Shown piece after piece: positions 51,293 to 60,430 of a stretch of DNA of 64,000 bases. The DNA is from Thermaerobacter sp. FW80 (GTDB lineage: Bacteria; Bacillota; Sulfobacillia; Thermaerobacterales; Thermaerobacteraceae), in NCBI RefSeq assembly GCF_004634385.1, contig NZ_CP037895.1, positions 496,001-560,000 of the forward strand, read 5' to 3'. Below the pieces are notes generated by a model, which was not told the origin of the DNA, did no database searches, and worked only from the letters and a program-made list of their open reading frames with translations. Both the position numbers and the translations under genes were made by a program. The first letter of the stretch is position 1, and the number at the start of each line of letters is the position of its first letter.

Positions 51293-51934
51293 ATGGCCAC
51301 CGCGTGGCGCAACCTGTACGTGCTGCTGATGGCCGCCTGGTTCGGCATCATGGGCTATTACACGGGCATCCTGACCCCGACCTTGACCCGCGCCTTCCCG
51401 GCGGAGTTCGGCCGCATCGTCGCGGCCCTCTTCCCGGGGTACTTCCGGCTGGGGGAGGTGCTGGCCCTGGCGGCCACGCTGGCAGCACTCCTGGAGCTCC
51501 GGAGCCGCCGCATGGGCTCCACCCCGCCGCCCCAGTCCCGCGGAGGAACCGGCCCGCGCGAGCGGCCGCCCGGCGGGCGGGCGGCCTCCGGCCCGGCCGC
51601 CGGCCCGGAGGCCGCCGAAGCCCCCGACCCCGGGGCGCCGGCAGCCCCGATCCGGCCGCGCCTCTCCGGGACCGGCCGCCGTCTGGCGCTGGCGGTGGCG
51701 GCCCTGGTGCTGGTGACCGTGAACCGCGAGCTGGTGCTGCCCGCGGCCCACGCCGCCCGGGGGACGGACGCCTTCGGCGCCTTGCACGGCCTCTCCATGG
51801 GGATCAACCTGCTGACCGGCCTGCTGGCCCTGGCGGGTGTCGCCAGCGGCCTGTGGGCCCCGGCGGCTCCCGCGGGCCCGGATGCCCCAGCGGCCGCCGA
51901 CGGCGGCCGGCCCCGCCAGACCGGCCGCCCGTGA
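51293..51934 (+). CDS. DUF4149-type membrane protein
   Basis: 213 aa. The N-terminal half matches DUF4149 (TMEM205-like): WFGIMGYYTGILTPTLTRAF, then IVAALFPGYFRLGEVLALAAT. A ~70-residue Pro/Ala/Gly-rich linker follows, and the third and fourth helices come after it (LALAVAALVLVTVNRELVLP, GLSMGINLLTGLLALAGVA), with the conserved LHGLSMGIN. Function unknown. The ATG has GAGGTCCC upstream. Confidence 0.75.
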   Translation: MATAWRNLYVLLMAAWFGIMGYYTGILTPTLTRAFPAEFGRIVAALFPGYFRLGEVLALAATLAALLELRSRRMGSTPPPQSRGGTGPRERPPGGRAASGPAAGPEAAEAPDPGAPAAPIRPRLSGTGRRLALAVAALVLVTVNRELVLPAAHAARGTDAFGALHGLSMGINLLTGLLALAGVASGLWAPAAPAGPDAPAAADGGRPRQTGRP

Positions 51935-51946
51935 CGCCGGGGCGCC

Positions 51947-52095
51947 GGCCGGCGGCCCGGCGACGGAGACGCAGGCCGGCGGCCCGGCGACGGGGACGCA
52001 GGGGCGGCGGCCTGTGCCCCGGTCCGCTGGGCCCGTGGGCCCATGGGCGGCGGCCGACACCCCGGTCCGCTGGGCCCATGGGCGGCTGCCGGCAT
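51947..52095. repeat. Imperfect tandem repeats downstream of the DUF4149 gene
   Basis: Two units of GCCGGCGGCCCGGCGACGG with a following GACGCAG, then two of CCCCGGTCCGCTGGGCCC with a following TGGGC. No coding gene is visible between 51935 and 52287. Confidence 0.6.
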
Positions 52096-52259
52096 CCGGC
52101 GGCACCCGGTACTTGGCGCGACCCGGCCATCGGCGCAAACTTCCCGGCCCACCAGAGCCCCGCCTGCGGTCGCCGCGGTCCGTCGCCGCCACCGCACCCC
52201 AGCGGGGTCTCCGATCCCGACGTCGACCGCGGCGAGGCCTCGAGGTCGCGCCCCTGCGC

Positions 52260-52305
52260 CCGGCCGGCGGGTCGTGAGCGCCGGCGCTCACGACCCGCCG
52301 GCCGG
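52260..52305 (-). terminator. 46-bp perfect palindrome covering the mtnA stop codon
   Basis: Every base from 52260 to 52282 pairs with its mirror in 52283-52305; the centre is GAGCGCCGGCGCTC. The mtnA TGA lies inside. Both RNA strands would fold to the same 23-bp stem. There is no T-run, so it is either a terminator of the kind seen in GC-rich genomes or a stabilising 3' structure. Confidence 0.65.
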
Positions 52306-53481
52306 TGGGGCGGCCCGGTTCGGACCCGTGCCCTCCGCCGCCGGAGCCGCAGCCCGCTCCGCGATGGCCTCCCGGTAGGGCGGACGCAGCACGCCGCGAT
52401 CGGTGACGATGGCGGTGATCAGCGCCGCCGGCGTCACGTCGAAGGCCGGGTTGTAGACGGCGGTCCCCGCGGGCGCCCAGCGCACCCCTCCCAGGGCCCG
52501 GACCTCGTCGGCGCCGCGCTGCTCGATGGGGATGGCGTCGCCGGAGGGCAGGGTCGGGTCGACGGTCGACCACGGCGCCACCACGTAGAAGGGGATGCCG
52601 TGATGGCGGGCCAGCACGGCCAGCATGTAGGTGCCGATCTTGTTGGCCGTGTCGCCGTTGGCGGCGATCCGGTCGGCCCCGACCAGCACCGCGTCCACCT
52701 GGCCGGCGCCCATCACCGCGGCCGCCGCCCCGTCGACGATCAGGGTGTGGGGGATACCCTCCCGCTCCAGTTCCCAGGCGGTCAGGCGGGCTCCCTGCAG
52801 CAGCGGCCGCGTCTCGTCGACCCACACGTGGCGAAGGCGCCCCTGCCGCCAGGCGGTGCGGATGACGCCCAGGGCCGTCCCGTGTCCGCCCGTGGCCAAG
52901 GCGCCGGTGTTGCAGTGGGTCAGGACCCGCGCCCCCGCGGGCAACAAGGCCGCGCCGTGTTCGGCCATGCGCAGGCACATGGCCAGGTCTTCCTCCTGGA
53001 TGGACCGGGCCTCGGCCTCGAGAGCCGCCGCCACCGCCCGGGGGGCAGCGCCGCGGGCCGCAAGCTCGCGGGACCGGTCCGCCATCCGCCTCAGGGCCCA
53101 GTGCAGGTTGACCGCGGTCGGGCGGGTCGCCGCCAGTCGGCGGACGGCGGCGTCGACGGCCTCGGCCACGGTGCCGGCGGTGGTCCCTGGGTCCCCGCTC
53201 GATGCGGCCCCCTGCCGGTCCCGCCCGTCCTGGCCGGGTTCGTCCGCCCGCGGCCCGTCCGACCCCGCCGATGCTGCACCCGCTGCCGCCCGGACCGCCG
53301 CCAGGGCCACGCCATACGCCGCGGCGATGCCGATGGCCGGCGCCCCGCGGACCACCATCGCCTCGATGGCGCGGGCGACCTCCTCGACGGACGAACAGGC
53401 CACCCAGCGCTCCTCGGCGGGCAACCGGCGCTGGTCCAGGAGGTGGAGCACGCCTCCCTCGTAGCGCACGGGCTGGATCAC
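52288..53481 (-). CDS. mtnA: S-methyl-5-thioribose-1-phosphate isomerase
   Basis: 397 aa. Converts methylthioribose-1-phosphate to methylthioribulose-1-phosphate in the methionine salvage pathway. Characteristic segments: EAMVVRGAPAIGIAAAYGVA, VLTHCNTGALATGGHGTALG with the catalytic Cys, VLVGADRIAANGDTANKIGT with the catalytic Asp, and PFYVVAPWSTVDPTLPSG. About 40 Gly/Ala/Asp-rich residues are inserted after YGVALA, making the protein longer than usual (~345). The ATG at 53481 lies 16 bases after the ylqH-like gene, so the two are in one operon, an unexpected pairing. Confidence 0.94.
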   Translation of the reverse strand: MIQPVRYEGGVLHLLDQRRLPAEERWVACSSVEEVARAIEAMVVRGAPAIGIAAAYGVALAAVRAAAGAASAGSDGPRADEPGQDGRDRQGAASSGDPGTTAGTVAEAVDAAVRRLAATRPTAVNLHWALRRMADRSRELAARGAAPRAVAAALEAEARSIQEEDLAMCLRMAEHGAALLPAGARVLTHCNTGALATGGHGTALGVIRTAWRQGRLRHVWVDETRPLLQGARLTAWELEREGIPHTLIVDGAAAAVMGAGQVDAVLVGADRIAANGDTANKIGTYMLAVLARHHGIPFYVVAPWSTVDPTLPSGDAIPIEQRGADEVRALGGVRWAPAGTAVYNPAFDVTPAALITAIVTDRGVLRPPYREAIAERAAAPAAEGTGPNRAAPPAGGS

Positions 53482-53497
53482 CGCCGCTCCCCCTTCC

Positions 53498-54160
53498 TCA
53501 CCGTCTGCCCCGGGGGGGCCCGCCCTCCGGATCCGGAACAGCCCGGACCGTGCCGGCCGGCGCGGCGCCGCCGACGCTCCCTGCCCCGGCCCCGCCGCCG
53601 GGCCCCGGGGCGGTCAACCGGGCCGGCGGCCGCGGCCCGTCCTGGGCCGGGGCCCGCGACGGGGGCACGGCCGCCGGGGGCGCAGCCGGGGCGGCCGATT
53701 CGGAGGTGAGGCCCCATCGCTCGGCGAGGCCGCGGCTCTCCGCCAGCTGGCGGTCGACCTCGAGGGCCAGCGCCATGATCCGGGCGACCACCTCGTACAG
53801 CGCCGGCGGGATCGCCTGGCCGGGCGGCACGCGGGCGAGGATGGGCGCCAGCGGCGACCGCACCAGGGGCACCCCGGCCTCGCGGGCGCGTCGCAGGATC
53901 GCCTCCGCCATGGCCCCGAAGCCGGCAGCGACGACCCGCGGCGCGGCGTCCTCGGCCGGTGCATACCGCAAGGCCGCCGCGGCCCGCCACCGGCGGTGCC
54001 GGCCCCCGGGGCCGGCGCCACCCGCCGCGGGAGCCCGGCCCGCGCCATGGTTCGCCCCCGCATCGCCCCGCCGGGCGCGGTCCGCGGCCGACCGGCCAGG
54101 CCCCCCTGCCGGGTGGCGGGCGACGGGGTCCGGAGGCTGCTGGGGTGCGTCGGCCGTCAC
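53498..54160 (-). CDS. FlhB C-terminal domain-like protein (YlqH-like)
   Basis: 220 aa. AAALRYAPAEDAAPRVVAAG, RRAREAGVPLVRSPLAPIL and IPPALYEVVARIMALALEVD form the cytoplasmic FlhB_C domain. The NPTH autocleavage site and the four membrane helices of true FlhB are missing, as in the YlqH family of Firmicutes. The C-terminal ~75 residues are Pro/Ala-rich. GTG start, with GAGGTGA upstream. It lies downstream of a FliK-like gene, as in the ylqG-ylqH pair of Bacillus. Confidence 0.8.
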   Translation of the reverse strand: MTADAPQQPPDPVARHPAGGPGRSAADRARRGDAGANHGAGRAPAAGGAGPGGRHRRWRAAAALRYAPAEDAAPRVVAAGFGAMAEAILRRAREAGVPLVRSPLAPILARVPPGQAIPPALYEVVARIMALALEVDRQLAESRGLAERWGLTSESAAPAAPPAAVPPSRAPAQDGPRPPARLTAPGPGGGAGAGSVGGAAPAGTVRAVPDPEGGPPRGRR

Positions 54161-54595
54161 CGTCTCACCTCATGCCGCCGGCGTCGGGCGCGTCTCCCGC
54201 CCGCGGCCGGTTCCGCCTGCACCGGCTCCCGAGCCGGTTCCCGAGCGGTTCCCGAGGACGGCTCGTCGGGCTCAACGTAATCCAGGCGCCCCTCCCAGGC
54301 AAGGGGCCGGGGCCCTTTCCAAGCGAGGGGCCCGGAACGGTCGCCGTCGGCTGGCGAGCCCATGAGGGGGCCGCGCCGTGGGCCTCTCCCCGCCCGCGAG
54401 CCGTGAGGGGGCCACCCCGCGAGCCTCTCCCCGCCGGCGCAGGCCCGGCTCCGCACCCCCGTCGGGCCGTCGGTGGGCCGGAGCGCCCCAGGGGATGATG
54501 GCCTCGCGCCGCCGGGGACCTGGCGTCCCGTCCCCTCCCCGCCCTGCCGGCGATCCGCGGCGGATCCACGTCGCACTTGCCGCAACCCCGAGGGG
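54161..54595. repeat. Intergenic region with a 43-bp direct repeat
   Basis: The main feature is a ~43-bp unit starting GCGAGCC.TGAGGGGGCC and ending GCCTCTCCCCGCC, present twice in tandem (about 54355-54440). An additional degenerate unit precedes it (GGGGCC...GAGGGGCC). I see no gene. Confidence 0.55.
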
Positions 54596-55843
54596 CTAGG
54601 GTCGCCCCGGGTCGGCGGGCGTCCCTGCGGCCGTGGGCGGGACGACGGCCCGCACCGAGACCCCTGCCGGCTCGAGGCCCCACGCCTCCAGGAGCCGCCG
54701 CAGGGCCGCCTCGTCCCAGCCGCGATCCTCCAGACGCGTGGCCGCCGGCGCGTCCACCACCAGGTGGAGGAACACCCGGCGGCCCACACCGGCGACCCGG
54801 ACCTGCCAGGATCCCGCGTGGGGCAGCTCCCAGCCGATCTGGACGGCCCAGGGCTGGGGCCGCCCACCGCCCGTCCCGGCCCGACCCCCTTGGCCGTCGG
54901 CCGGGCGCACCGCGTCCGCGGCCGCGGTCCAGGTCCGGCCCGCGGCCGCGGACGCCGTCGTGGGCGCCGGTGCGCCCGCATCGCCGCCCGCCTGGGAGGG
55001 AGCAGCAGGGAGGCGGCGGTCGCCCGGCGAATCGCCCATATCCCCCCGCCCGGACGGGGTCGGCAGGCTGGCAGGGACCGAGTCCCCGCCAACCCGTGCC
55101 GACCATGGAGCCGGCGCCCCGGCTGCCGACAGCCCCGGAGGAACCGGCTCCCCTGCCGGGGTGGCAGGCGTCCCCGCGGAGGGGGGCGGCGCGTCCGACG
55201 CCGGACGCGAAGGGCCGGCTGGCGCCCCAGGCGGCGGATCCAGGGGACGGAGGGCGACGGGCACCGACGGGGACGGCGGAGGCGGAGCCGCCTCCGCCGG
55301 GTGCACCCCGGGGGGACCCACGGCCGCCGGTGCCGGGGGACCGAGCCCAATGGCGGTCGACGGCGATGCCGCGGGCGGCGCCGTGGCCCCGGCGCGCAGG
55401 CCCGGCGCGCCGGGCGCCACCGGCGCCGGTGAGCCGACGGTCTCCGGCGCGGGTGCGGCGGGAACGGCCGGTGGCGGGACGGCGGGGCGAGCCCTGGGCG
55501 ACCCCGCCGGGGGACCCCACGCTCTGGGGACTGGCGGTTCGGGTGCCGCCAGGGCCGGGGGCGACGGCAGCCGAGGAGCTGCTGCGGCGTTCTTGGCCGG
55601 TGTCGGCAGGGCGTCGGCCGCCGGGACCGGCCGGCTCGCCCCCGCGGCCCCGGTCGCAGCCGGCGTCGCCGCGGGCGCGGTGGACGGCACCTTCGCCGCC
55701 GGATCCCCCCGACCGGCGGCCGGCTGACCTCGGCCGGGGGAGGGTCTGCCCTCCGGCCGGGTCGCGCCGCCCGCCCCCTGGACCTCCTGGATCAGACGGA
55801 TGACATCGATCAGAAGGGCTTGCGTTACGAAAATCCGATCCAC
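54596..55843 (-). CDS. FliK-like hook-length-control protein (YlqG-like)
   Basis: 415 aa, mostly Ala/Pro/Gly-rich. Only the ends look ordered: DRIFVTQALLIDVIRLIQEV at the start, and at the end HAGSWQVRVAGVGRRVFLHL, then EAALRRLLEAWGLEPAGVSV, which resembles the Flg_hook C-terminal domain of FliK. The next gene is FlhB-like, which supports the call, since FliK acts on FlhB in hook-length switching. GTG start without a strong ribosome site. The assignment is moderate because the low-complexity part dominates. Confidence 0.65.
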   Translation of the reverse strand: MDRIFVTQALLIDVIRLIQEVQGAGGATRPEGRPSPGRGQPAAGRGDPAAKVPSTAPAATPAATGAAGASRPVPAADALPTPAKNAAAAPRLPSPPALAAPEPPVPRAWGPPAGSPRARPAVPPPAVPAAPAPETVGSPAPVAPGAPGLRAGATAPPAASPSTAIGLGPPAPAAVGPPGVHPAEAAPPPPSPSVPVALRPLDPPPGAPAGPSRPASDAPPPSAGTPATPAGEPVPPGLSAAGAPAPWSARVGGDSVPASLPTPSGRGDMGDSPGDRRLPAAPSQAGGDAGAPAPTTASAAAGRTWTAAADAVRPADGQGGRAGTGGGRPQPWAVQIGWELPHAGSWQVRVAGVGRRVFLHLVVDAPAATRLEDRGWDEAALRRLLEAWGLEPAGVSVRAVVPPTAAGTPADPGRP

Positions 55844-55877
55844 GGCGGCTACGACCTCCGCATCCCGGTGCGCCCGG

Positions 55878-55907
55878 TGGCAACGGCCGCTACGGCTGGA
55901 TTAAAAT
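55878..55907 (+). promoter_or_regulatory. Candidate promoter of the 366-aa gene
   Basis: TGGCAA (55878-55883) and TAAAAT (55902-55907) are 18 bases apart, followed by AGGAGGG and the GTG start. TTAAAATAG is the only AT-rich patch in the surrounding kilobase. The -35 box is weak. Confidence 0.4.
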
Positions 55908-55926
55908 AGGGTAGGAGGGATCGGCG

Positions 55927-57027
55927 GTGCCCGCCAACCTGCTCCCGCTCGAACACCTCACCGACGCCGACTTCGCGTTCCTCGCGGCGGCCGTCTCCCC
56001 GCGCAGCGACGCCCGGGATCGCATCGCGCGACTCCTGCGGGACGGCGGCGAGGCGATCCAGCGAGCCCTGGAGGACCGCCGGACCCACCAGGCCCTGCGC
56101 CAGGGCGATGCGGCGCGCGACCTCAGTCCCTACCTGCTGTTCTCCGTGCTGCTCTACCGGCGTCGGGCCGAGGAGCGCAGCCGGGTGCAGGGGTCGGCGC
56201 GGTCCGCCGGGACGGAGGGCACGAACCCGTCCCGGGGCGATCCCCGCGGCCATGCCGCGCAGGCCGCCGCACCGAGCGGGGCGGAACCGGCCCGGCCCGA
56301 TGCCCATTGGCTGGCGGGGCGCGAGCGGGGCGGCGACGAGGCCGGCGACGCTCCGGCCGCCCGCGGTCAGCGGGAGGGCCTGCTGGATTCCCCGTGGACC
56401 GTCCACTACCTCGCCGAGCTGCTGGCCTGCTTCGCCTACACGCCGCCCGGCATGGCCGCCTTCACCCTCGGCGGGCGCCATTTCCGCCTCCCCCTCGCCG
56501 AGGTCGACCTCGCCAGCCTCAACAAGGTCGCCCTCTTGGCCGCCGAGCCGGAACGCCTCTCCATCTATCGCCGGCTCGGCGACCTGACCCTGTTCCTGTC
56601 ATCGGTCGCGGTGGAGCCCGTTGAAGCGGCGCCGGCCCCCGAGGAAGGAGCGCGGTCCGCGGCCGCGTCGGCCACGGGGTCCTGCGAACCGCGCAAGGCG
56701 GAGGGGGCGGAGGGAGACCGCAGGGACGCTCGACCGGGTGGAGCGGGGCAATCCCTGCCGTACCGCGAAGAGGAGCTGGAGCGGGAGGGGCGGCGGTTCT
56801 ACGAGCACGCCGCCCAACACCGGAGTGCCGGGACAACCTACCTGGGGCGCACCCTGGTCCTCCTGGCCGCACAGTACGGCACCGTCCGCACCTTGCTGCG
56901 CCAGATCCTGCACCAGGATCTGCCCGCCGTCTACCCGGGGGGACTCGCGGAGCTGGCCTCGCGGTGGGGCAACGCGCCCCAGCCCGGTGTGGAGGTCCTC
57001 TCGGCCCCGGAGGGCCGACGCGAATGA
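55927..57027 (+). CDS. Conserved-looking protein of unknown function
   Basis: 366 aa with a GTG start and AGGAGGG eight bases upstream. Three ordered parts are separated by low-complexity linkers: an N-terminal helical region (LTDADFAFLAAAVSPRSDAR); a middle part with TVHYLAELLACFAYTPPGMA and SLNKVALLAAEPERLSIYRR; and a C-terminal helical part (TYLGRTLVLLAAQYGTVRTL). No membrane segment, signal peptide or catalytic motif is recognised. Its 3' end overlaps the convergent gene by 97 bases. Confidence 0.65.
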   Translation: MPANLLPLEHLTDADFAFLAAAVSPRSDARDRIARLLRDGGEAIQRALEDRRTHQALRQGDAARDLSPYLLFSVLLYRRRAEERSRVQGSARSAGTEGTNPSRGDPRGHAAQAAAPSGAEPARPDAHWLAGRERGGDEAGDAPAARGQREGLLDSPWTVHYLAELLACFAYTPPGMAAFTLGGRHFRLPLAEVDLASLNKVALLAAEPERLSIYRRLGDLTLFLSSVAVEPVEAAPAPEEGARSAAASATGSCEPRKAEGAEGDRRDARPGGAGQSLPYREEELEREGRRFYEHAAQHRSAGTTYLGRTLVLLAAQYGTVRTLLRQILHQDLPAVYPGGLAELASRWGNAPQPGVEVLSAPEGRRE

Positions 57028-57623
57028 ACCGGACCCACCCTGCCGGATGAAGACCCCGCCGCGGCGAGGAGACCGGTCACGGGCTCCGCCGCCTGCCGCG
57101 CACCGCCGGCCCCTGCCGCCTCCCCGTGCGGCCCAGGGCGGACCACCACATGCGGGGCCGGCTCGCCGGCTCGAGGATCGTCGACGCCCAGGATCGCCTG
57201 CCACGGGCGCGGGTAACGACACGTGCGCCGTCCCCGTTGGAGGGTGAAGAGGCCGTCCTCGTAAGCCTGGGCGAAGAACACCGGGTCGTTCAGCAGCCTG
57301 CGGTGGACTTCGGCCATCCAGCGCCGCTCCTGCCGCCACCGGGCCACCACCGCGCCCGCCCCGACGACCAGGGCGCCGGCGACGGCGAGTCCCGCCCACG
57401 CCCAGGGTCGGCCGGTCAGGAGGAACGCGGCGCCCAGGCCGGTCAGCACCCCCGCCAGCAACCGGGCGTACGCCCGCGCCAGGAGCCCGAGGTAGAGGGC
57501 CGACTCCACCTGGGCCCGCTGGAGGTACAGGTTGACCACGCCGCCGCGGTCCAGCCGCAGACGCACCTGCCCCTTGCGCACCAGGCTGCGCAGGCGCGCG
57601 AAGACCGCCGGTTCGTCCAGCAT
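56931..57623 (-). CDS. Two-helix membrane protein of unknown function
   Basis: 230 aa. MLDEPAVFARLRSLVRKGQV is followed by a hydrophobic hairpin (LLAGVLTGLGAAFLLTG and WAGLAVAGALVVGAGAVVA), then a soluble part with MAEVHRRLLNDPVFFAQAYE and DGLFTLQRGRRTCRYPRPWQ. The last ~55 residues are low complexity and overlap the end of the 366-aa gene on the other strand; the true stop may therefore have moved. No ribosome site of note. Function unknown. Confidence 0.6.
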   Translation of the reverse strand: MLDEPAVFARLRSLVRKGQVRLRLDRGGVVNLYLQRAQVESALYLGLLARAYARLLAGVLTGLGAAFLLTGRPWAWAGLAVAGALVVGAGAVVARWRQERRWMAEVHRRLLNDPVFFAQAYEDGLFTLQRGRRTCRYPRPWQAILGVDDPRAGEPAPHVVVRPGPHGEAAGAGGARQAAEPVTGLLAAAGSSSGRVGPVHSRRPSGAERTSTPGWGALPHREASSASPPG

Positions 57624-58036
57624 GCCGTCGCGGCCCCCCGACGTCCGGGGGCATCCGTCCCGTCCTGCCGTCACGGTGGTCCCCGTCCTCCGTCGCAGCA
57701 GCCGCGCCGGGACAGCGCCGGGGCGCGGCCGGACGTCTCCGCCCCGACCGGCGACATGGCGGATGCCGGGGTTCGCTGCCACGGGGTCCGCCCCCAGGCG
57801 ACCCGGTTCGCCATCGGCCGGGCCGGTTCGTCCCAGGCGGGGATTCTGTCGAAGGCGCCCGATCCCCTGCACGGGGCCGTGGCCGGGAGAGGGCCGGCGC
57901 CGGGCGCCCGCCAGGGAAACGCATGGGGGATCGGTCCCACGGGCCGCTCCCAGGCCACCGGGCGCGGTGGGGACGGCCGCATCCATGGGCCGGGCTTCTG
58001 GATCCGGCCGCCCCTCTCCTGCGGGGTCGGGCTGGC
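57624..58036. other. GC-rich intergenic region
   Basis: About 410 bp without a supportable gene between two minus-strand genes. No terminator with a T-run is seen. Confidence 0.4.
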
Positions 58037-58798
58037 TCACAGGTGCACGCGGTCGATCCAGGGGTCGAAACCGGCCTCCCGCGCCCGGCGGGCCAAGCGC
58101 TCCGCATAGGACCGGTCGCGGAAGGACCCGATCACGACCCGGTACCACACCCCCGCCGACGATCGCGACGGCGCCGGTGCGGAGGAGGCGCGATCGCTGG
58201 GCGCCGGCGACTGCCGGCGCGCCACATGGGGTGACAGCCACTGGCGTCCAAAGAACTGGAGGATCCCGCGGGCGATGGCCTCCGCCACCTGGGCCTGCCC
58301 GGCTGCCGAGCCCAGGTAGCGGGCGTCGTCCGGATTCGTGAGGAACCCGCACTCCACGATCACCGCGGGCATGCGGGTCTCGCGGATGACGTGATAGTAG
58401 TCGCGACCGCCCCGCCCGGCCCGGGAGCGCGCGCCGCGATTGGCGAGGGGGGTCAGGCGGTCGAGCCACTGGACCAGGTAGCGGGCCAGGATCCGCCCCG
58501 GCGACGTCGGGAGGACGGAGTGCCAGACCTCGAATCCCCGAGCCGACGGCTCGGTGTGGGCGTTGCAGTGGATGGAGACGAAGGCGTGGGCGCCCCATGC
58601 ATTGGCCTGGTCCGTCCGCGCGCGCAGAGGTACGGTCCGGTCCGTGGTGCGCGACATCCGCACCGTCAACCCGTGGCGCACCAGGTGACGCCGCACCGCC
58701 AGCGCGATGGCGAGGTTGAGGTCCTTCTCGACGAGTCCGTGGCCGAGGGCGCCGGGATCCCGCCCGCCGTGGCCGGGGTCCAGGAAGACCTTGGGCAT
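58037..58798 (-). CDS. N-acetylmuramoyl-L-alanine amidase (CwlD-like) with SPOR domain
   Basis: 253 aa. The Amidase_3 domain (1-175) has zinc ligands His in FLDPGHGGRDPG, Glu in GLVEKDLNL and His in FVSIHCNAHTE, and the catalytic Glu in AVIVECGFLTN. A short Ser/Ala-rich linker leads to a C-terminal SPOR domain (WYRVVIGSFRDRSYAERL), which binds denuded glycan. No signal peptide is present at the chosen ATG (AGGGGG upstream). CwlD processes spore cortex peptidoglycan in endospore formers; whether this protein does so is inference. Confidence 0.88.
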   Translation of the reverse strand: MPKVFLDPGHGGRDPGALGHGLVEKDLNLAIALAVRRHLVRHGLTVRMSRTTDRTVPLRARTDQANAWGAHAFVSIHCNAHTEPSARGFEVWHSVLPTSPGRILARYLVQWLDRLTPLANRGARSRAGRGGRDYYHVIRETRMPAVIVECGFLTNPDDARYLGSAAGQAQVAEAIARGILQFFGRQWLSPHVARRQSPAPSDRASSAPAPSRSSAGVWYRVVIGSFRDRSYAERLARRAREAGFDPWIDRVHL

Positions 58799-59432
58799 CG
58801 CCGTCCCCCTTGGTCACCCGATCGCTGCGCGGAGCGGCGGGTGGCGTCGCCGGCTCCGCGCCATCGTGGGGCCATCGTATGCCGGGATGCCGTGGCCTGC
58901 CCGTTGCCACCGCCGCACGGTGCGCGCGGGTCGACCGCCGCCATCCGCCGGCGGCGGCGGATGACCCGGGGACCCCCACGCGCCGGCCCCTGCCCCCGGC
59001 GGAGGATGCGCGGGCCCGCGGGCGGATGGGATGGTCGGGACCACCGCCTTCCTCGCAGCGGGCGAGCGCGCATCACCGACGCGGACCTGATCCAGGCCGT
59101 GGTGGATCCAGGCCGTGGTGGTGACGTCAGCCATCGAGGCCTGGGTCGCCCTGGCGGCGTGGGCCGGTTCGTCCAGCGGAGGAACCAGCGGGCGCGAGGG
59201 CGCAGGCTCACCCAGAGCCGCTTCGTCGACCCCACCGGTTGCGAGGCCCCTAACCTGGAGGCTATGACGGCCCGCGGCGGGCTGCACCGGCAGGTGCCCC
59301 GCCTCGAGGCGGTGGGGCCGGTGCGAGGCGGTTGGATCTGGGCGGACGCGCCCTCGCATGGTCGATGCCCGGGTCGGCGGGCGGGAGGCCGCGGCGCGGC
59401 GGACACCGTCCGTGACGTGCCACCGCCTGTGG
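58799..59432. other. Intergenic region with a 16-bp tandem repeat
   Basis: About 630 bp with no supportable gene. GATCCAGGCCGTGGTG occurs twice in tandem at about 59089-59120, followed by GTGACGTC. Confidence 0.45.
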
Positions 59433-59438
59433 TATAAT
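59430..59438 (+). promoter_or_regulatory. Extended -10 promoter upstream of tRNA-Met
   Basis: TGGTATAAT is an extended -10 box, 112 bases before the tRNA. The -35 region (GTGACG, 15-base spacer) is weak. A TGCACGACGGG motif occurs twice in the leader. Confidence 0.6.
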
Positions 59439-59550
59439 CGGCCTGCACGACGGGATCATCGGCTTGACCTTGCACGACGGGGCACGAGCGGGGACGGCGC
59501 CCCGGCCATCGCCTCACCGGCCGCGGCACGGTCGGCCCCGTTGCCAGCGC

Positions 59551-59622
59551 GCGCCTGTAGCTCAACGGTCAGAGCAGCGCCCTCATAAGGCGTGGGTTGT
59601 GGGTTCGAATCCCACCAGGCGC
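59551..59622 (+). tRNA. tRNA-Met (CAT)
   Basis: Seventy-two bases: acceptor GCGCCTG/CAGGCGC, D stem GCTC/GAGC, anticodon stem GCGCC/GGCGT with loop CTCATAA (anticodon CAT), and T stem GTGGG/CCCAC with TTCGAAT. The paired first base excludes initiator tRNA. It is elongator Met or the lysidine-modified Ile2 tRNA; the sequence alone does not settle which. No encoded CCA. Confidence 0.92.
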
Positions 59623-60368
59623 CCGGGGTTCGTGCGCGTCGGAACGAGAGGATCGGGTGATCGGCGGCGGGCGAGGGGTCCTGCACGGCCCCTCGCCGCC
59701 GGGACCCCCGGAGGTCCGGTGCAGGTCCCGGTTCGGGGATCCGTCGGATCCGATGCCGACGATCGGCTCCTTCATCGGGTGCTTCGAGGATCGGGTGCCG
59801 GCGATGGCGGTCCGCTGGGGGAAGCCGGTGCTGCCGGTGGCTTCTCCGGGGATCCGGTGCAGACCGTGGTAGGGGTCCGGTCCCCGGCCCCTTGGGGCTC
59901 GCCCCGCTTCCCTGTGGCTCACCGCGCTCCGAACGGCTCTGCTGTTCGTACGGTCTTGGTGCCGACGTGCCGGCTCCCCGCACCTCGCGTCAACAGCGCG
60001 CATCCGCCAGCCCGTGGCGCCGGCGAAGGTGCGACCCGAGAGCCCGGGATGCCGATCCGAGAGCCCATGGCCCTTCCCACAGCCCGTGGCCGCGCAGCCA
60101 GCCTGTGGCCGCGCAGCGCTCGGCGGGCAGCCGGGATCCGGCTGCGGCTCGTCGGCTTGCTTCGATCCGGCTGCGGCAAGCCGGCGAGGCGCGGCGACCC
60201 AGGGGCGGGTTGGAGGAACGGCAGCCCATGGGTTCGTCCGAGGAGTGGCGGTCCACGGCTTCGTTCCGCGCCGGGATGGGGAGGCGCGTGAGGGCGCCGT
60301 GGTGGCTCAGTAGACCGGGTCGCGGACGAAGGCGCCGGCGCGCCTGCAGCCCTCTCGCAGCCCTTTCC
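59623..60368. other. Repeat-rich region between two tRNA genes
   Basis: No gene. Short motifs recur: GATCCG/CCGGTG blocks at 59700-59880, and CAGCCTGTGGCCGCGCAGC twice near 60085-60120. Base composition and repeat style match the region after tRNA-Glu. Confidence 0.5.
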
Positions 60369-60397
60369 TTGTCGGGCCGGGGGACGGCCGGTATAAT
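60369..60397 (+). promoter_or_regulatory. Promoter of tRNA-Glu
   Basis: TTGTCG (60369-60374) and TATAAT (60392-60397) with a 17-base spacer, 33 bases before the tRNA. Same distance as for tRNA-Val. Confidence 0.8.
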
Positions 60398-60430
60398 GCG
60401 GAGGGTAGCGGGTCCGAGGGTGAAGGACGG

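Noticed and set aside
58391-59437. 348-codon plus-strand frame opposite the CwlD-like gene
   Set aside because: It is antisense to a clear amidase with SPOR domain; its remainder lies in repeat-rich intergenic DNA and has no motif.
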